64,000 nucleotides of DNA from Nereocystis luetkeana (Eukaryota > Sar > Phaeophyceae > Laminariales > Laminariaceae). The stretch is taken from assembly GCA_031213475.1 (NCBI GenBank), contig JARUPZ010000010.1, positions 10,153,917 through 10,217,916 of the forward strand, given 5' to 3'. Position 1 is the stretch's first letter. Each line of letters starts with the position of its first letter. Positions 21,360 to 34,063 of this stretch are shown piece by piece. A program made the position numbers and the translations under genes. The notes under the pieces were generated by a model. The model was not told the DNA's origin and did not search any database. It saw only the letters and a list, made by a program, of their open reading frames with translations.

Positions 21360-24300
21360 AGGGCGGAGGAGGCTCGCCTGACTGAGCACCATCGGGTTAA
21401 GGCGGAACTGTCTGCCGCGCGCCAGGACTGCAAGTTCGCGCGAGAAACCTCTGCAAAGGCACGGGCGGCGGCGTGCCAAGCGGGAAACGACAGGGACGCG
21501 TTAAAAACGCGTAACGATAACCTCGAGGTGAGGCGATGTGCTATTGTGGCTTCGCCTCGAAACCTATTGTAGGCTACCTCTACGCTACAGTGATGGCTGA
21601 TATATATTTGTTTCTTACCGTGGTCGTTCGTGATACGGCTTAAGAAAACGTCACGCTGACTCGTGTGCAGGTAATGCACCGTGACGGTTCAATCTTAAAT
21701 CGATAGGGTACCTTGCTTGAGTGGGGCTCGGGCGCTAGAACTTCCAGTTGCTACCCAAGAAGATTGCACCGCCGGCCTGCTCGCTATCGAGCAAACAGTG
21801 GGAGTGAATCAGCCCTCAATGCCGGGAACATTACAAAACGGGCATCGTCCGGGTTGGTTTAGGCGAGCGCTCCAAGGCATTCTACCTTCTACCACATCAC
21901 ACTTGTAAAAGCTGTATTTTCTTTTTACTACACTCCCTCCTCTCGCATTTGTCATCGGTCGACGGTTCGAGTGAACGTATGTACGAGGTACTTTTATATT
22001 ATTTTATACCCCAGGTATGTGGTTACGATAAAAGTATGGCCTCGCTCCGCAGAAGGAAGCGTGTCCTGCGAATGGGTAAAACGTCCACAGCAAGATCAGG
22101 TCAGACACTACGTGCAGGAAAGCAGAGCGCAGTGGTACCCCTCCGCGCCCCCCCCCCCCTCCTCGCTCGTGCTCACTACGTCAGGCCCGCGTGGTTGAGA
22201 TGACCCGCGAGAATCAAGAGGCCAGCGCAGCGGCCGAGACCGCCGCGAAGGTGAGCGCCGACCTGAAGCTGGAGTTGGTGCAGGTGCGATCCAACCTGGA
22301 GACGACGCGGCAGAGTCTGCAGGGGGAATCGCACAAGCTCACCGCGGAGCTTGCCGAGACGAGGAAGTCGCTGTCGGCCGCTACACGTGCTTCGGCGGAC
22401 TTGCGTCAACAGTGCGACAAGGCGCAAACTCACTACAAGGCTCTTGATGCGGAGCTTTGCGAGACCAAGGGTGAGCTCAAAGAGGCACAGCAGAGATTGC
22501 AATCTTTGCAGGTGGAGCTGGCGGCGGCTAAGGAGAACGCTGCCAACATCCAGGTGAGGTGGTGTAGTACTTGTACTTCCAAGTAGTGCGATAGCTCCGA
22601 CCGAAGCAAAATTACCCCTGCGCGATAGTACGAGCGACAGTTGCCCGTGTCTCCCTTGGTGCTATGGGCCGAGGAAGGAAGTTCAGGAGGGAGTTAGTCC
22701 TACAAAGACGCCCACCGTCAGAGCTGTTTCTGCAGGAAGCAGGGTATGAGCAGGGAGAGCATGACGCTATGTAGCGGCAGTTCGATCACGGCGCGGGGTA
22801 CAGCAAGTCCCGTATGTTTTTCATAGATCCAACTTCCACGCAGCTGCAGCAGCATCAGAGCAGCAATGCATGCTCCGGCACCAGCGGTACCAACCATAGC
22901 TTCGCATCGCCATGTTTCTGCCCTCTCTCTGCAGGGCGGCCTGATCGGGGAGGCATCCAAGGACGACATTTCCGCGCAGTGAGTGGCGGCCAAAATTCTC
23001 GTCTACGGTGCTCCCTCGCTGTACAGCCGCGTAGCTGTACTGACGTGCAGAGAGGGGTTTATGAGCACCATACTCGGGGAGTGCTTAGGTCGAAAATTAT
23101 GTTGTTGCCGGATGTCTTCGTGTGCGACTAGCCTTAGGGCAAAACCGGGAGTACAACAACCTCCCGCGGTATATAATATGTATAAATATAAAAATAAATA
23201 TATACCAGTATAAGATAACCACAAGCGCTGTGTTCACGTGTCTGCTATATTCGTGTTTCTTTCTCTGCGTGCGAATGCGTACACGTCAGGGGCCTCTTGA
23301 ACATCGGTAACATGTGCTCGCTCAACTCGAGCATCCAGTTCTTGAGGCACTGGGGACTCTTTCGGCAGCTCGTTTCCGAGTCGAAGATGCGACGGGACGA
23401 GGAAGTGGTGCAGCGCGATGCTGCACGATGGATGCTGCCCCGCAAAGGTGCTGATGGTCGTTGGTCCTGCGTTGTATTCTACTGATATCATGGTGCGAGT
23501 GGTTTCGAAGGAGGTGAATCAAGGGCCGCGCTGCCTGTTTGTATGTAGAGTCTTGGTCGATTGCGTCCTGCCCGTTTCGCTGGGGAGCATGGTGTGAGTT
23601 GGTTCAGAAAAAGCCAAGCGCAGATATCCTCTACTGGCAGCGATCCAGGCAATGCGGCAGAGGATGGCAGGAAATCCTTCGGTGTTGGGCAGTAGTGGGC
23701 ACGAACGAAAAGGTTTGCACGTGCGCATGGGGTTCGCCGTGTTGGTCCATCTTCTCGTTATACAACCCCTACACAAATATGTATGACGTATTGGTATCGA
23801 GTAGCGTGTGGTAGTCATGTAGGCGTGGCGCTTCCGCGCATACTGTATGTGTTCCGACGCGTGAGGTATTGACCGCACCCCTTTCCCTGCCGTTTGTCTT
23901 GCCTTGCCTTGCCTCGGCATTGTATCTGTGGAATGGCTTCAGGGCACCCTACGGTTGGAAGGGAGGAGGTCCCGCACGACGTGGCCTCCTTTCTTGGCAC
24001 CCTGATCCAGGTACAACTCATGCCTCTGCGCGTTTTGTCAGCTGCCCCCTATCTTAAAACGAGTTTTCGCCGTTGTGTGTCAGCGGGTCTAGGCATCGTC
24101 GAGGGCGATTGCCAGCCGGTGCTCCCCTTGCGATGGTCTACAGTAGCCTTAACCCTTCCCTGCCGGGCACCCTATCGTGTGTCCCTTTTCTGTCACTGGG
24201 TGGACATTGGGGCGGAAGCGGGTGCTGTCGAAAGGCTCAGGCTACCTCGGTGCGTCGCACTTTCTCTTGTCGGGATCAACACGAGCGGGGGCACCGTATG

Positions 24301-27300
24301 TATGCCAGTGTGTCTGCCCTGCTGGCGTGATAGACATGTTGACATTACCTCAGCAACGTCCAACCCTCGAGCGTCGTGTGCTGTTTGTGGTGCTTGTCGA
24401 CCGATCTACTGCGGTCAGACCTTGCAATTGCAATTACCTGGAGCAGGATTTACCTACGAGTTCGTGAAGATGTTCCTGACGAACGTGCACGCGGTGAGAC
24501 CGGGCGTTTCCTGCGGTGCAGGGTGGTATGTTATCTACGCGAGCTCGTTACTCCGCTTCTTTGACTGCTGTAACTGTACGGTCAGGGTTTGTTTCACCTT
24601 GTCCGCAGCCTTGTCAGGAGCGCAGGACTGAACGTATCGTGTCTTGGAGTTGATTGCAGTATTTCCCTGGGGTATTCAGGCTCGCGCCCTTTTCTTTTAC
24701 GTGCTTGCAACGGATGAGGGGCGAGCAGGAAGACAGAGAGGGAGTTGCTCCAAACAGTCTCGTTTCGTGCCTTTTCGTAAGTTTCAATACCTGTCGCACC
24801 CACCGTGTGACTATCTCGTCGCCTCGCTTGCAAACGTGACGGGCAGGGAAATGCCTCGAACTAGCTGTAGCAGTATAAGATCGATGAGACCCACGGTACA
24901 GCCGGCCATGCCTGAACGTACCACATACCCCCGTCTTTGTCCCTCGCGCGAATACCCAACTACACAGCTTAAGAACGGCGGGCAAGCTGACGCCGCCGAG
25001 GTAATGGGTGCCCTCCTCAACGCCCTGTCTGAGGTGAGTGAACCGGACGGTGTCACTTGAGCTTGTTGAGCTTCAAGACCCTCTGAATTAAAACCTGGCG
25101 GATGCTTTTTCTGCCCCGTCTGTAGCACGAGCATAGCCTGAGAAGGCCCTACACCACGCGTAGACCAGACCGCCGTTCTGCTGCGCCCCGACTTTCGCCC
25201 TTAGAGTATGTGTGTGAAGTCTTCTATGAAACTTTCCTTAGCGCGTGCAAGCGCCGTAGAAAGAACCGATCGGCTGCCCTCCTTCCTGGCACTAATTTCC
25301 GTGAGCCCTGCCCCTTTTTTTTATCAAGGTCGCCACTACGAAGCCTGCAGTAGAGGCAGCCACGGGCAAGACGAGGTCGCGTTACGAGTGTGCCCACGGC
25401 TGGGTGAGTGGGCAACACACCGTGTTTCTCACTGCGCTGCTTACCATGCGGGCGTGCAGTCAGTAGTGTTGATAGCTCACCATTGCTTGCGTCATAGAGC
25501 AGTAAGGTATGTCATACTCGGACGCACCCTTTTAAGTATGATTCTTGGGCGTTTGACCCACGGCCTCGCGTACTGCTGCAACGTATCGTTGTGGACGTGT
25601 TCCACAGAAAGTAGGCAACAAAGTCGAAGAGGACATCCGCACCGTACATGTAGGTCGCTCGGGAAGGGATGTCACCATCCACCCGGTACTATGTACGTGT
25701 AAGCCGACGTCGTGACAGAGCCCAACGATATAGCTTTTGTTATCCGTGCTTGCTTGAGCCGTCTATTTAACAACGTGGGCGGCCGATTCGAATGGTTGGG
25801 TGGGTATTGAATCGCAGCGGGATCCCGGCATCGGTTACACCCTCGATCAGACGTTGCTGACAGTGCAGGCCTTATGAGCATCCAACCCTAAGGCACACTG
25901 CCGCCTTTTCGCTGGCAAAGTCTAGTCGTATCGCATCCACCGACCTTGTCGATTGTTTTCGTGTGTGTCGAGACCAGGCGAAGCAAGACGATCCTGAATC
26001 CTTCAACATCCTCAACCTGCCCATGGAGCCGCTGAGCAAGGGAGGAGCAGGAGGAGGAGGAAAAGGAAGTGGAGGAGGTGGTGGAGGAGGAGGAGGAGGG
26101 AAAAAAGGTAGAGGAAGAAAAGGGAAAGGAGGGGGCGGAAGTGGTGCTGGGGCAGGGGCAGGAGGAAGAGGAGCAGGAGAAACTTCGGCACCTAGTGTAC
26201 CTGGCCTACTTCGAAAGGTGCGGTATGAGCAAGAACAGACCATACATCGAGAAGCAGAGAGAAGATATATCTGGTAGTGTTTAGTTATGTGCAGCAGTGT
26301 CGGCCTCGCAGGACTATTTATTGGACTACGAACCGTGACCAAATTTCGGAGCTGTTGCAGCATCCCATGCTCTTGCCACACTTTCCTTCACACTGGCGCA
26401 GACGGTCTTGGTTTCTGCAGCGGCGATGGGTCCTGCTTGCGCCGGTTGGTTCAGAGGTTTCTGCATCATAACGTTTTTCCTCGTGCATGATTGTTTAATG
26501 CTGTCCGTCTTCCCGCGATGAACCCTCCATTTCAAGGTCTTTGAGTCCAAGGAGCAGTCCAGGTCATGCACGGGCTGCAACGGGGACAAGGTATTTTACA
26601 ACAAGTTGGAGCTCCTTAGGCAAAATGTGATAGAATGTACTATACGACTATCCTCTATGCTGGCTTTCGGCCGATGGCTTCCGTGCAGAGACGTAGAAGA
26701 GAAAGCGAATGAGTCAGTACGATCCAGTAGCTCTCTTTTGCAAAGCGTTCTGTTCAAGAGGCTGGTCGGTCGTTGTCCGTCCCGCACGCCTGCATATGCG
26801 GTAGCCCACGGTGATTTTTTTTCGCGTGTAAGCAAAGGTGCGTTTGGGTGGCGCTGTTTTAAAGGCACATGGCGAGCGAAAATACTGAGCAGCCGCCAAG
26901 GACCGTGGGTGCCTAATGCGCCCTAAGGGGCTGCGCTAGGCTTCCTCAGCAGTTATTCTCGGACGGAAGTACAGCCAATATCGTGGGCTGGGGTCGGACC
27001 TCGATTTACCAGATCCCCAACCGGGATTATTTGCTATTTGTAAGATGCCGTACTCACCGAACCCACAATGAAACTAATGCTTCCGCACGTGGGACTTGCT
27101 TCGTTGGCGCTGACCTCAGGTGCCCCCCCACAAGTTGACTGGGAAGGACACAATCACCCAATTGCCCACCCAGCTGTTCCTGCAGCTTGGGCGGGCCTAC
27201 TTCGACCAGTGAGTGAAGGGCAGTGCAAGAAATGCCATCGCGATGCTGCGAGGTCCAGACACAAATCCCGGTAGCGCAGGAAGTCGGTTACACGTGTGTT

Positions 27301-28398
27301 TACCGCACTTGTTGTGGTATACTTCCTGCCGTCAAGACCAAAGCAGGAGCTTGCAGGCGGGGCTCAAAGTCTGTTTTTCGTGTTACACGCTGCTAGTCGA
27401 ACGGCGGCATGAGGAAATGTTAAAGCGACGCCACTCTTCGGGTACTGTAGTGCCATGAAAGAATAGTTTGATCGCTTGCGCGAAGTGGCGTACATGCCCT
27501 GTGTGCCGGGGGGAGGTGGAGAAGTGGAGAATGTTCGCCCTGCCCGTACACAGGGGCACGCCAACAGATGAGGTAGTCAGACATAGCCGACAGCCCTTGG
27601 GGCTTTGGCGTCTGGGCTATAGCGCGGCTGGCACGGCACAAGGATAGGAATACGTGAGCGACGGAAAGTCAGTTTTCTTCGATTTTCGCAGACATGCTAT
27701 TAATAGTAGGCTCGATCACCTTGTTTCGTATGATGGGGTGCTAACATCGTGCTTGTACGCCAGGTAACCGTCTAGCCAGTACCAGGAAATTCACACTCCG
27801 ACGATCAGCCATGTCCTGTTGGTACCGTGTACTTGCCACCTGCCATTCTCCCTCTGGGACCTATCGACATCCTAACAGTAGAAGGTAATTCGTATGCTGG
27901 AGCCGCCTGCCGTCACAGCGACCAACCGCCCTCTTGTATGCACGCGTGTTTGTTCCTGCCGTTGCCGCCCACAGGGCTAAGGGTACATCCATCAAACTCA
28001 CCCACAAGGTGGACATCCCCCTCGAACTCAACATGGGAGAGTTCACCGACGACAAAGGTCAGAGCACGATATTGTAGCCTTGTGTTTCGCATCCTATGGC
28101 CTCTCTGTTGACGCATGGTCGTTTTACGAGTGATGCTACATTCCCTTACCACCTACTACGCCCCGCGTCGCTCGTCGATCCACCGTACTTTGCTCCAGTC
28201 GACGCCAAGTACGACCTGCAGGGGGTCATGCACCACACGAGTGGGAATGCGAGCGCGCAGAGCGGCCACTACTACGCGTGTATGCGGATGGAAGGCGACA
28301 CTTGGCGCATTTACAGTGACCTGCTGGTCAAGACCGTCGACTCCACCGCGGTGCTGACCAAAGACGCTGTGTTTCTCTCGTACGCTCGCCGTGTCTAA
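21360..28398 (+). CDS. Ubiquitin carboxyl-terminal hydrolase, USP family (C19), with N-terminal coiled coil
   Basis: A cysteine protease that removes ubiquitin from proteins. Fourteen exons join in phase: 21360-21527, 22185-22553, 22935-22978, 23290-23447, 23943-24010, 24419-24493, 24968-25033, 25329-25403, 25608-25649, 25978-26217, 26537-26590, 27120-27208, 27975-28057 and 28199-28398 (576 residues plus TAA). Residues 1-179 are coiled coil. The Cys box GLLNIGNMCSLNSSIQ has its catalytic Cys near 203 (the usual form is GNTCYMNS). QADAAEVMGALL (about 300) matches the family QQDAxEFLxxLL. CTGC (446-449) is a zinc-type CxxC. LPTQLFLQL precedes the fold core. The His box SGHYYACMR has His near 534, and Asp near 551 (IYSDLL) completes the triad. 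Exon 25978-26217 carries a glycine-rich run from a GGA tract, where the frame choice is the least certain part. The catalytic domain, about 380 residues, is normal length. It looks intact and may be joined to the membrane exons upstream. Confidence 0.88.
26034..26180 (+). repeat. GGA-rich tract inside a USP exon
   Basis: About 145 bp of nearly pure purine. In the chosen frame it encodes a Gly-rich linker (GGAGGGGKGSGGGG and so on). The next frame reads Glu-rich and continues as HLVYLAYFER, which resembles the segment USPs carry before the second CxxC. Slippage here would shift between the two. Confidence 0.7.
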
Positions 28399-28649
28399 AC
28401 TTTATGTACTGGTCGTGAGGTGCTGGAGAGGGGGTTGTCGAGGTTGTACTACCACTTCTCTTGAGTAGCTTTTTTCCAGGAAATGCCACTTGGTTCTGTG
28501 TCAGGAGGTGGTCCGGGAGGGGAGGGGGAGGGGGGAAAGCAGATGTACTTAAAGTATGTCATGTATGGCCGAAGTCAGACGACCATGGACCGTCGCAAGT
28601 GGTCGGGAGGGGGGGGGGACTCGATAGGAAAGATGTACTCGATCTCTCG

Positions 28650-28842
28650 CATGGCCGTATTCGTATGACCATGGACCCTCGCATCCCTACAATGCCGGGA
28701 CGGAGCATGTCGGGTTTTCACCGACCAGGCAGACATTGGTTGCACCAAGCGCGAAGCGCCGTGAGGTGTTTGGCGAGTCGCATGAAGGGTGAACTGCATC
28801 CTACTAGGAACCGCTTGCGAGGTGGACTTGCATATGGATGAC
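28650..28842 (-). repeat. About 200-bp inverted repeat, right arm, after the protease gene
   Basis: Reverse-complement partner of 21108-21313. Just inside it, near 28585-28600, a CGACCATGGACC motif recurs as TGACCATGGACC at 28668-28680. Confidence 0.7.
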
Positions 28843-29350
28843 CGCTTCAATGAAAGTAGTCGAGGGGGGGAGGTTTTTCGAGGTGTTGGGGTTTCGCCGA
28901 TACCGTACGTATCGTCGGACGAACCTTACCTTATCCCGACTCCAGCTATACATGCGAGTCCGTACTTTTTTTTTTCTTTCTTTCTCGTGTTTGTGGACGA
29001 CCGCTGCCATCGCCAACAGAGCCATGTCAAAATCAATACTACTAGGAGTACAGCTGCGATAGACGCAATTTCCTATTGATATGCTGTATCCTTGGGGAAA
29101 AGCAATTGGCACTCGTATGATATGAAATTTGTTCAGCTTTCTCCAGGAGGTACTGGATATAGATCGGTGCTCTCCCGACGGATGGCAACAAGACGTCCGT
29201 CGTCCTTGAGGGGAGGGCCCTGCTCTGCCTGCCCTGTGTTGCACGCCGTCTGTGCGCATACTGTAGTGCCGGAGCATAATGAAAGCGACAGGCCTGGTAG
29301 GCCTACTACTCTACATCATCACATGAGCCGCCTGTGAGCTTTGCTGTTTC
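28843..29350. other. No gene seen
   Basis: AT/GC-mixed sequence with only short, non-protein-like frames. Nothing recognised. Confidence 0.5.
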
Positions 29351-29691
29351 TGTGAAAAAAACAAAGTCGTCGACCCGCAAGGAAAAAGGACGGTTTCAAA
29401 ACGCGTGAAAAAACTGCCACGGTGCCACCATACACCGGGCCTAAACCCCAAAATCGATTTCCATTACGCACCCCGCAAATAGCTTCTCAAATTGTATGAC
29501 AAAAATCTTAGGGATTGACGCGAAAAAACAATAGTCGTTGACCCGCTAGGAAAAAGGACGGTTTCAAAACGTGTGAAACAAACTGCCACCATGCCACCAT
29601 ACACCGGGCCTAACCCCAAAACCGATTTCCTTTGCGCACTCCGCAAATAGCAGCTCAAATTGTACCAGGTATGACACAAATCTTAGGGATT
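29351..29691. repeat. Tandem duplication of a ~170-bp unit
   Basis: Unit 1 (29351-29517) and unit 2 (29519-29691) share GACCCGC(A/T)AGGAAAAAGG, a CACCATACACCGGGCC motif and the rest at about 88% identity. Unit 2 carries an extra TACCAGGTA where unit 1 has TA. Function unknown. Confidence 0.85.
29663..29671. other. TA-CCAGG-TA insertion relative to the adjacent tandem unit
   Basis: AAATTG-TACCAGGTA-TGAC in unit 2 against AAATTG-TA-TGAC in unit 1 (29495-29496): an exact 7-bp insertion, independent of the U duplication. Confidence 0.9.
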
Positions 29692-32276
29692 GCAAATATA
29701 TTTGGTGTTTTGTATTTTATCCTCAGTTTTCAGTTACTGTATGGGCGGAGAGCCACTTCAGTCGGAACATATGGCCCGGAGGTACCCCCCTTTACTGCAG
29801 TAGCGCATGGCTCGATGACCCCCTAAAATATACCAAGGTACAATAGTAGCTCTACTGACAACAATAGCTCTATCAATAGCGACTATTATTACTGACATCA
29901 GGCACACGATGCGGTAGGGTAGTTGTACAGTCGTACCTAGCTCCTCCCCCTCTGCGTGACAGCAGGTACACGATGCCGTTGGCTAGGTGTACAATCGTTC
30001 CCGCCCCCCCTCCCACATCCGCAATCGTCCTGACTTGTCCTCCGAACAAGACCTATGCTCACCAAGCAGCTCAAACAACCACCAACCGCAAGTTGCGGCG
30101 GGAGCCATAAAATTTGTATCCCTCACCGAAGCAAATAATGGGCGAAGAGAAAACTACGGTACGACAAAAATAGAACGGCTGTATACACCGTACAGCCGCC
30201 CCTCGCCTCGCCCCACAGTATCACCCCCAGCAGCAGCAACACCACCGCCACCGCATTGTGGTCTACGTGCTTGGTCCGCGGGCTGAAGGCGAAAATTGCG
30301 CTGGAGCACAGCAGCAGTACGCAACAGCACTAAAGAAACCGGGAGTTGAGAAATTAAGAAGCTGTGGCTCGACTTTTCCCCGAAACATGAAAAATATATT
30401 TTTGAATTATTTGTATACCGGAATTCGCCCTACTGCCTGTGAGCCCAAATTAAAGTGTATTAAGAGTAGTGTCCTACTGAGGTGTGTTGTTGGTACACAA
30501 AAAAAACGCCACGCATATCCTTGTCAGCCCCACCCCTGACCGCCTCTCTCCCACCGCGTTGCCCAGCTACAGTACGAGCAAACACCACCAGTTAGTGGAT
30601 GCCGGGTTCTCCGCACGGCAGCAAGAAGAGGCCGATTATGTGCCAACCAAAACTGCACCAGAGAGGAAAATATTCAAGCAACTTCGTACTTCGACTTTGA
30701 GTTGGGCAAGTCGAAAGAAGAATGAACCCTGCTTATTACAGTAGCAAAATAGCGCCTTTTTGTTCGCTTTCACGCGGATCAATCAACTCTTCTTCATTGA
30801 CAACCTATTTATCCTACTTGTTTGGTGTAATGTAGTATGGGGCCATGTTTTGCCGTGGTGAAAGGGCTAACACTGCAAAATGATCCCACACAAATTCCTA
30901 GAAATCTGTCCTAAATAAAGGTGGGCGAGGTTCAGTTCCAAAGGAGTAAAAACTTCAATACTGTGATGAAGACAAACATAAACCCTAACTCTGATTCCGA
31001 GTATACCAGTATTTCCTACTATAATTGGTAATCGCCTTTCCTATCGGAGTTTTTTTTTTCAGATATATGTCGCAAAGTTTGGGTTTTTGGAACATCGCAT
31101 CAAGTTACGGAGGCGTTCTGTTACAAATTTGTGAAAGCGCAAATAGCAGGAAAGTTAACTTTCACGTACCAGAATAAAAAAAGACAAGGGAAATGTGGGA
31201 GATGAAACATTTGCGCGAAAAACATGTGGACATCATGGCAAAAAAGCTCTACGATAAAACAGGTCCCAAGCGCGGGCTTAGCCGTCAAGGATTTCAGCCA
31301 GCAGTGAGCGAGCGGTTTCCGTACAATGCACGCGGGCGATCTTCCTGTACCTTACTAGTATACCTGCACGCTTATATAACTACTGTAATCACGGTGATAA
31401 CTAGTACCAGGTACGTACAGCAGTATGTTTGGTCGAGTCAGCCTCCTCATCAGTGCCTTGAACAAAAGCACCGACCACAGACCCCGCCGAGCCTGGCCAA
31501 CCCAACCAAAGCGTCTACATACTCCGTCTATACTCGCAGCATCCCCCCTCCTGCTACCAACAACTTGCCTGCCACCGCTATCTGCCACCGACACCAAAAC
31601 CACCATTGGGTACTGCTGTGTATAGCGCGAACATCTCCGCTTCTCATGCGCTATCTATACGCTGTACGAGGCATACCTCCCTCTCCCCTTCTCCCCCCGG
31701 AGCCAACCAGGGCAGCTGCAAAACCTCCCTACTGCTAGCCCTATCCCGGCGCGGCACAAAATAGGAGAAGTGGGTGGAGGGGGAAACGAAAGTAAAAAGA
31801 CTGACATGTATGCGCGTACGCAATGCAAGGAAGTAAAATGAGCGTACGGCTTCCACTCAGCGGCCAAAGCACATTCGTCCCAGCAGCAGCAGCAGGATAG
31901 AACAAAACGTTCTGAAATAAAGTAATCGCCGACCCACTTTCGACAGGAATAAACTAAATAAAAAGTAACAATAAAAACATTATTTTGCCTTCGACAGCAT
32001 ATATATTCAACGCTACCAGTTTCGCCACGCTGGAGTGGTTGATTTTCGCTCCGTAGAAGGTCCCAGACTTTCCCTGTGCCATGTATGTGTTGGAATATCT
32101 GTGAGATGGGAAGGCGTTTCGCATCCCGGGTCAGGCGAAACAATGTCATCGGCCGCGGAAACGTCGCTCCCTTGTTGGAAACAAAATTACGAGGTTACTG
32201 ACTGCACTCCCTCACATGATACCGTCATTTCTACCCGTCGACAACCAGCGCACTTAATGTCCTATTCGTGTGGCTT
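29692..32276. other. Intergenic; one dispersed repeat, no gene seen
   Basis: The repeat at 30525-30805 falls here; see its own entry. Elsewhere the open frames are short and unlike proteins. A TACCAGGTA site is at 31405. Confidence 0.5.
30525..30805 (+). repeat. Dispersed repeat family C, copy 1
   Basis: Matches 32870-33135 in direct orientation with about 70% identity. Shared landmarks include GTTGCCCAGCTACAGTA near the start and TTTCACGCGG near the end. No terminal repeats and no coding sequence were seen. Confidence 0.6.
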
Positions 32277-32480
32277 CTTCTTCTTCTTCTTCTTCTTCCT
32301 CCTCCTATCTGCTATCTTCGCTCTTCTTTTATCTCTCCCTCCTATAATTTGCCGTAACTCAGATCCGGGATCGCATAGCAGGCTCTCTCCTCCCCCCTCC
32401 CTCGCCGCTACGGTTCGTGCCTTCATTTTTATCGCGAGAAGACGTCAGCCATTTTCTACCCTCGTCGACTCGCGTCTAGA
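32277..32480 (-). mobile_element. SINE body fragment without tRNA head
   Basis: Aligns with the body of the SINE at 2050-2220 (CGTAACTCAGAT, GGCTCTC, CTCGTCGACTC in order). The tRNA-like head is absent, so it is 5'-truncated. In place of the A tail it has (GAA)n on the minus strand, (TTC)n at 32276-32300 on the plus strand. Confidence 0.5.
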
Positions 32481-32869
32481 TAACTTAAGGTTTACGTCGA
32501 AAAAATTGGCGAAAATAAGGGATTGTCTAACAATGGATAGTCCTTAAGTTGAAAAGCCCCATCAGTCAGGAATATTTGCCTTGTCAGGCGAAAAGTTGCT
32601 ACGGGTGCACCCCTATCGTATCTAGCATCCGATTTCTTCTACTCCAGAGTGTATTGGATTTTGTCTCGAGACCGGGGTTTGGCTTGCACGAACACACAGG
32701 AGGAAAAGCACTTTTTTTGTAATCCCCGAAATCCATCGACCCCACTGTCATAGATAAGAAATTGTAACCCGTGGCCCACAATAATAATATTATTTGGTGT
32801 CGTGTACTTGTATTTTAGTCTGCTGTTTGTTGGTGGGCAGCGGATGCCACACATATACCCTTATAACTA

Positions 32870-33135
32870 AATACGAGCACCACCTCTGCCCAGCCTGCCC
32901 ACCTCTCTCTCACCACGTTGCCCAGCTACAGTAAGAGCTAACACCACCAGCCAGTGGTGACGGGTGTTGTAGTATGCACGGTATCCGACTGATCGTGTGC
33001 CCTAACAAAACGCCACCACAGATAGGGAAAAAATAAAACTCGAACCCCAACTCAGAGTTGAGCAAGCCGGGAGAGGAAATAACCCTGCTCAGTAAAGGAG
33101 CGTCTATCGTTTTCGGTTTCACGCGGCTTTCTTTA
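32870..33135 (+). repeat. Dispersed repeat family C, copy 2
   Basis: Partner of 30525-30805, 2.3 kb downstream. Confidence 0.6.
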
Positions 33136-34063
33136 CCCAAGGAGGACCTCTCAGGAGTTTGTTCTCGAGTAGGCGCGCGCAGGCTTTGCCAAAATACGTT
33201 GGCAAACCAGATACCCTATGTACAATAGCCCTTTCGAAATATGGAATAAAAATGCTTCAAATTAATACGCAAGGATTAATAGCCTTTTTTATGTTTGTTT
33301 CACTCCTTTAGGGCCCGATCACGTACTACCTCCAACTGGATCGAAATTCCCCTGCCCGCACTATTTTCGGAAACGTCACATTAATAGTTCAAAATGCCCA
33401 CCTCAAGAACAGCCTACGTGTACTGAAAGTCATGTTGTAATCGGTGATGTAGCCATGACAACCACTAGGCTCTCGCCAATGAAGAAGTAATTTCTGCAGA
33501 TTTAGCGAGTTTTTCGAGCTGCTGGTTTGCAACTCCGAGAATACTAAAACACCACGTCAGTCGTTTCTGGTTGCCCGCGATAACTCACCCGACACCCTCA
33601 CCCGCTCCACCAAGAGCGTTCCTCGATTTTGCGGGCTGTGGCTACGTCTGAGGACCTGTAGTTGTCTGGTTGTATAGTACAAACGATCAGCTGGGGGTTA
33701 TTTTTAGTCTCATTTTGTGCACCCCACGTTTCGACCAACTTCGACCACTGCAGCACCTCACCATCGAGGTGCAGGTCTCTCTTGAGAAAGCGAGGGCGCC
33801 AATCTGAAGGTGAAACACTATATAACTAAGCTTATACACACCCGCTCTCTGTTAAGTAAGGGTCGTTCCTAACAAACAAGCAATCAACACGATTCGTGAT
33901 GGTCCTGTCATGAATCGTGATTTTCATGTCACCACACACACACACTCCCTCGGCTGTTCCCCGGCCAGGGTGTAGCTCCGGCCTGCGGCTTCCCCAACAC
34001 GTGCTAGAGCTCCCAGTGGAGCGCGGCCTTGACCTTGCTTGCGCGTCTAACTAGCGTTCGAGC
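33136..34063. other. Probable LINE 5' region and unassigned flank
   Basis: No open frame of note. Short inverted repeats occur at about 33745-33775 (GCACCTC / GAGGTGC) and 33889-33921 (CACGATTCGTGA / TCATGAATCGTG), and a (CA)n run at 33930-33945. The 5' end of the LINE probably lies here, but no second copy covers it, so the limit cannot be placed. Confidence 0.4.

Noticed and set aside
32630-32665. Another LINE 3'-end stub (TTCTACTCCAGAG)
   Set aside because: The match is only about 14 bp and does not continue into GGAGCCTG, so it is too short to support.
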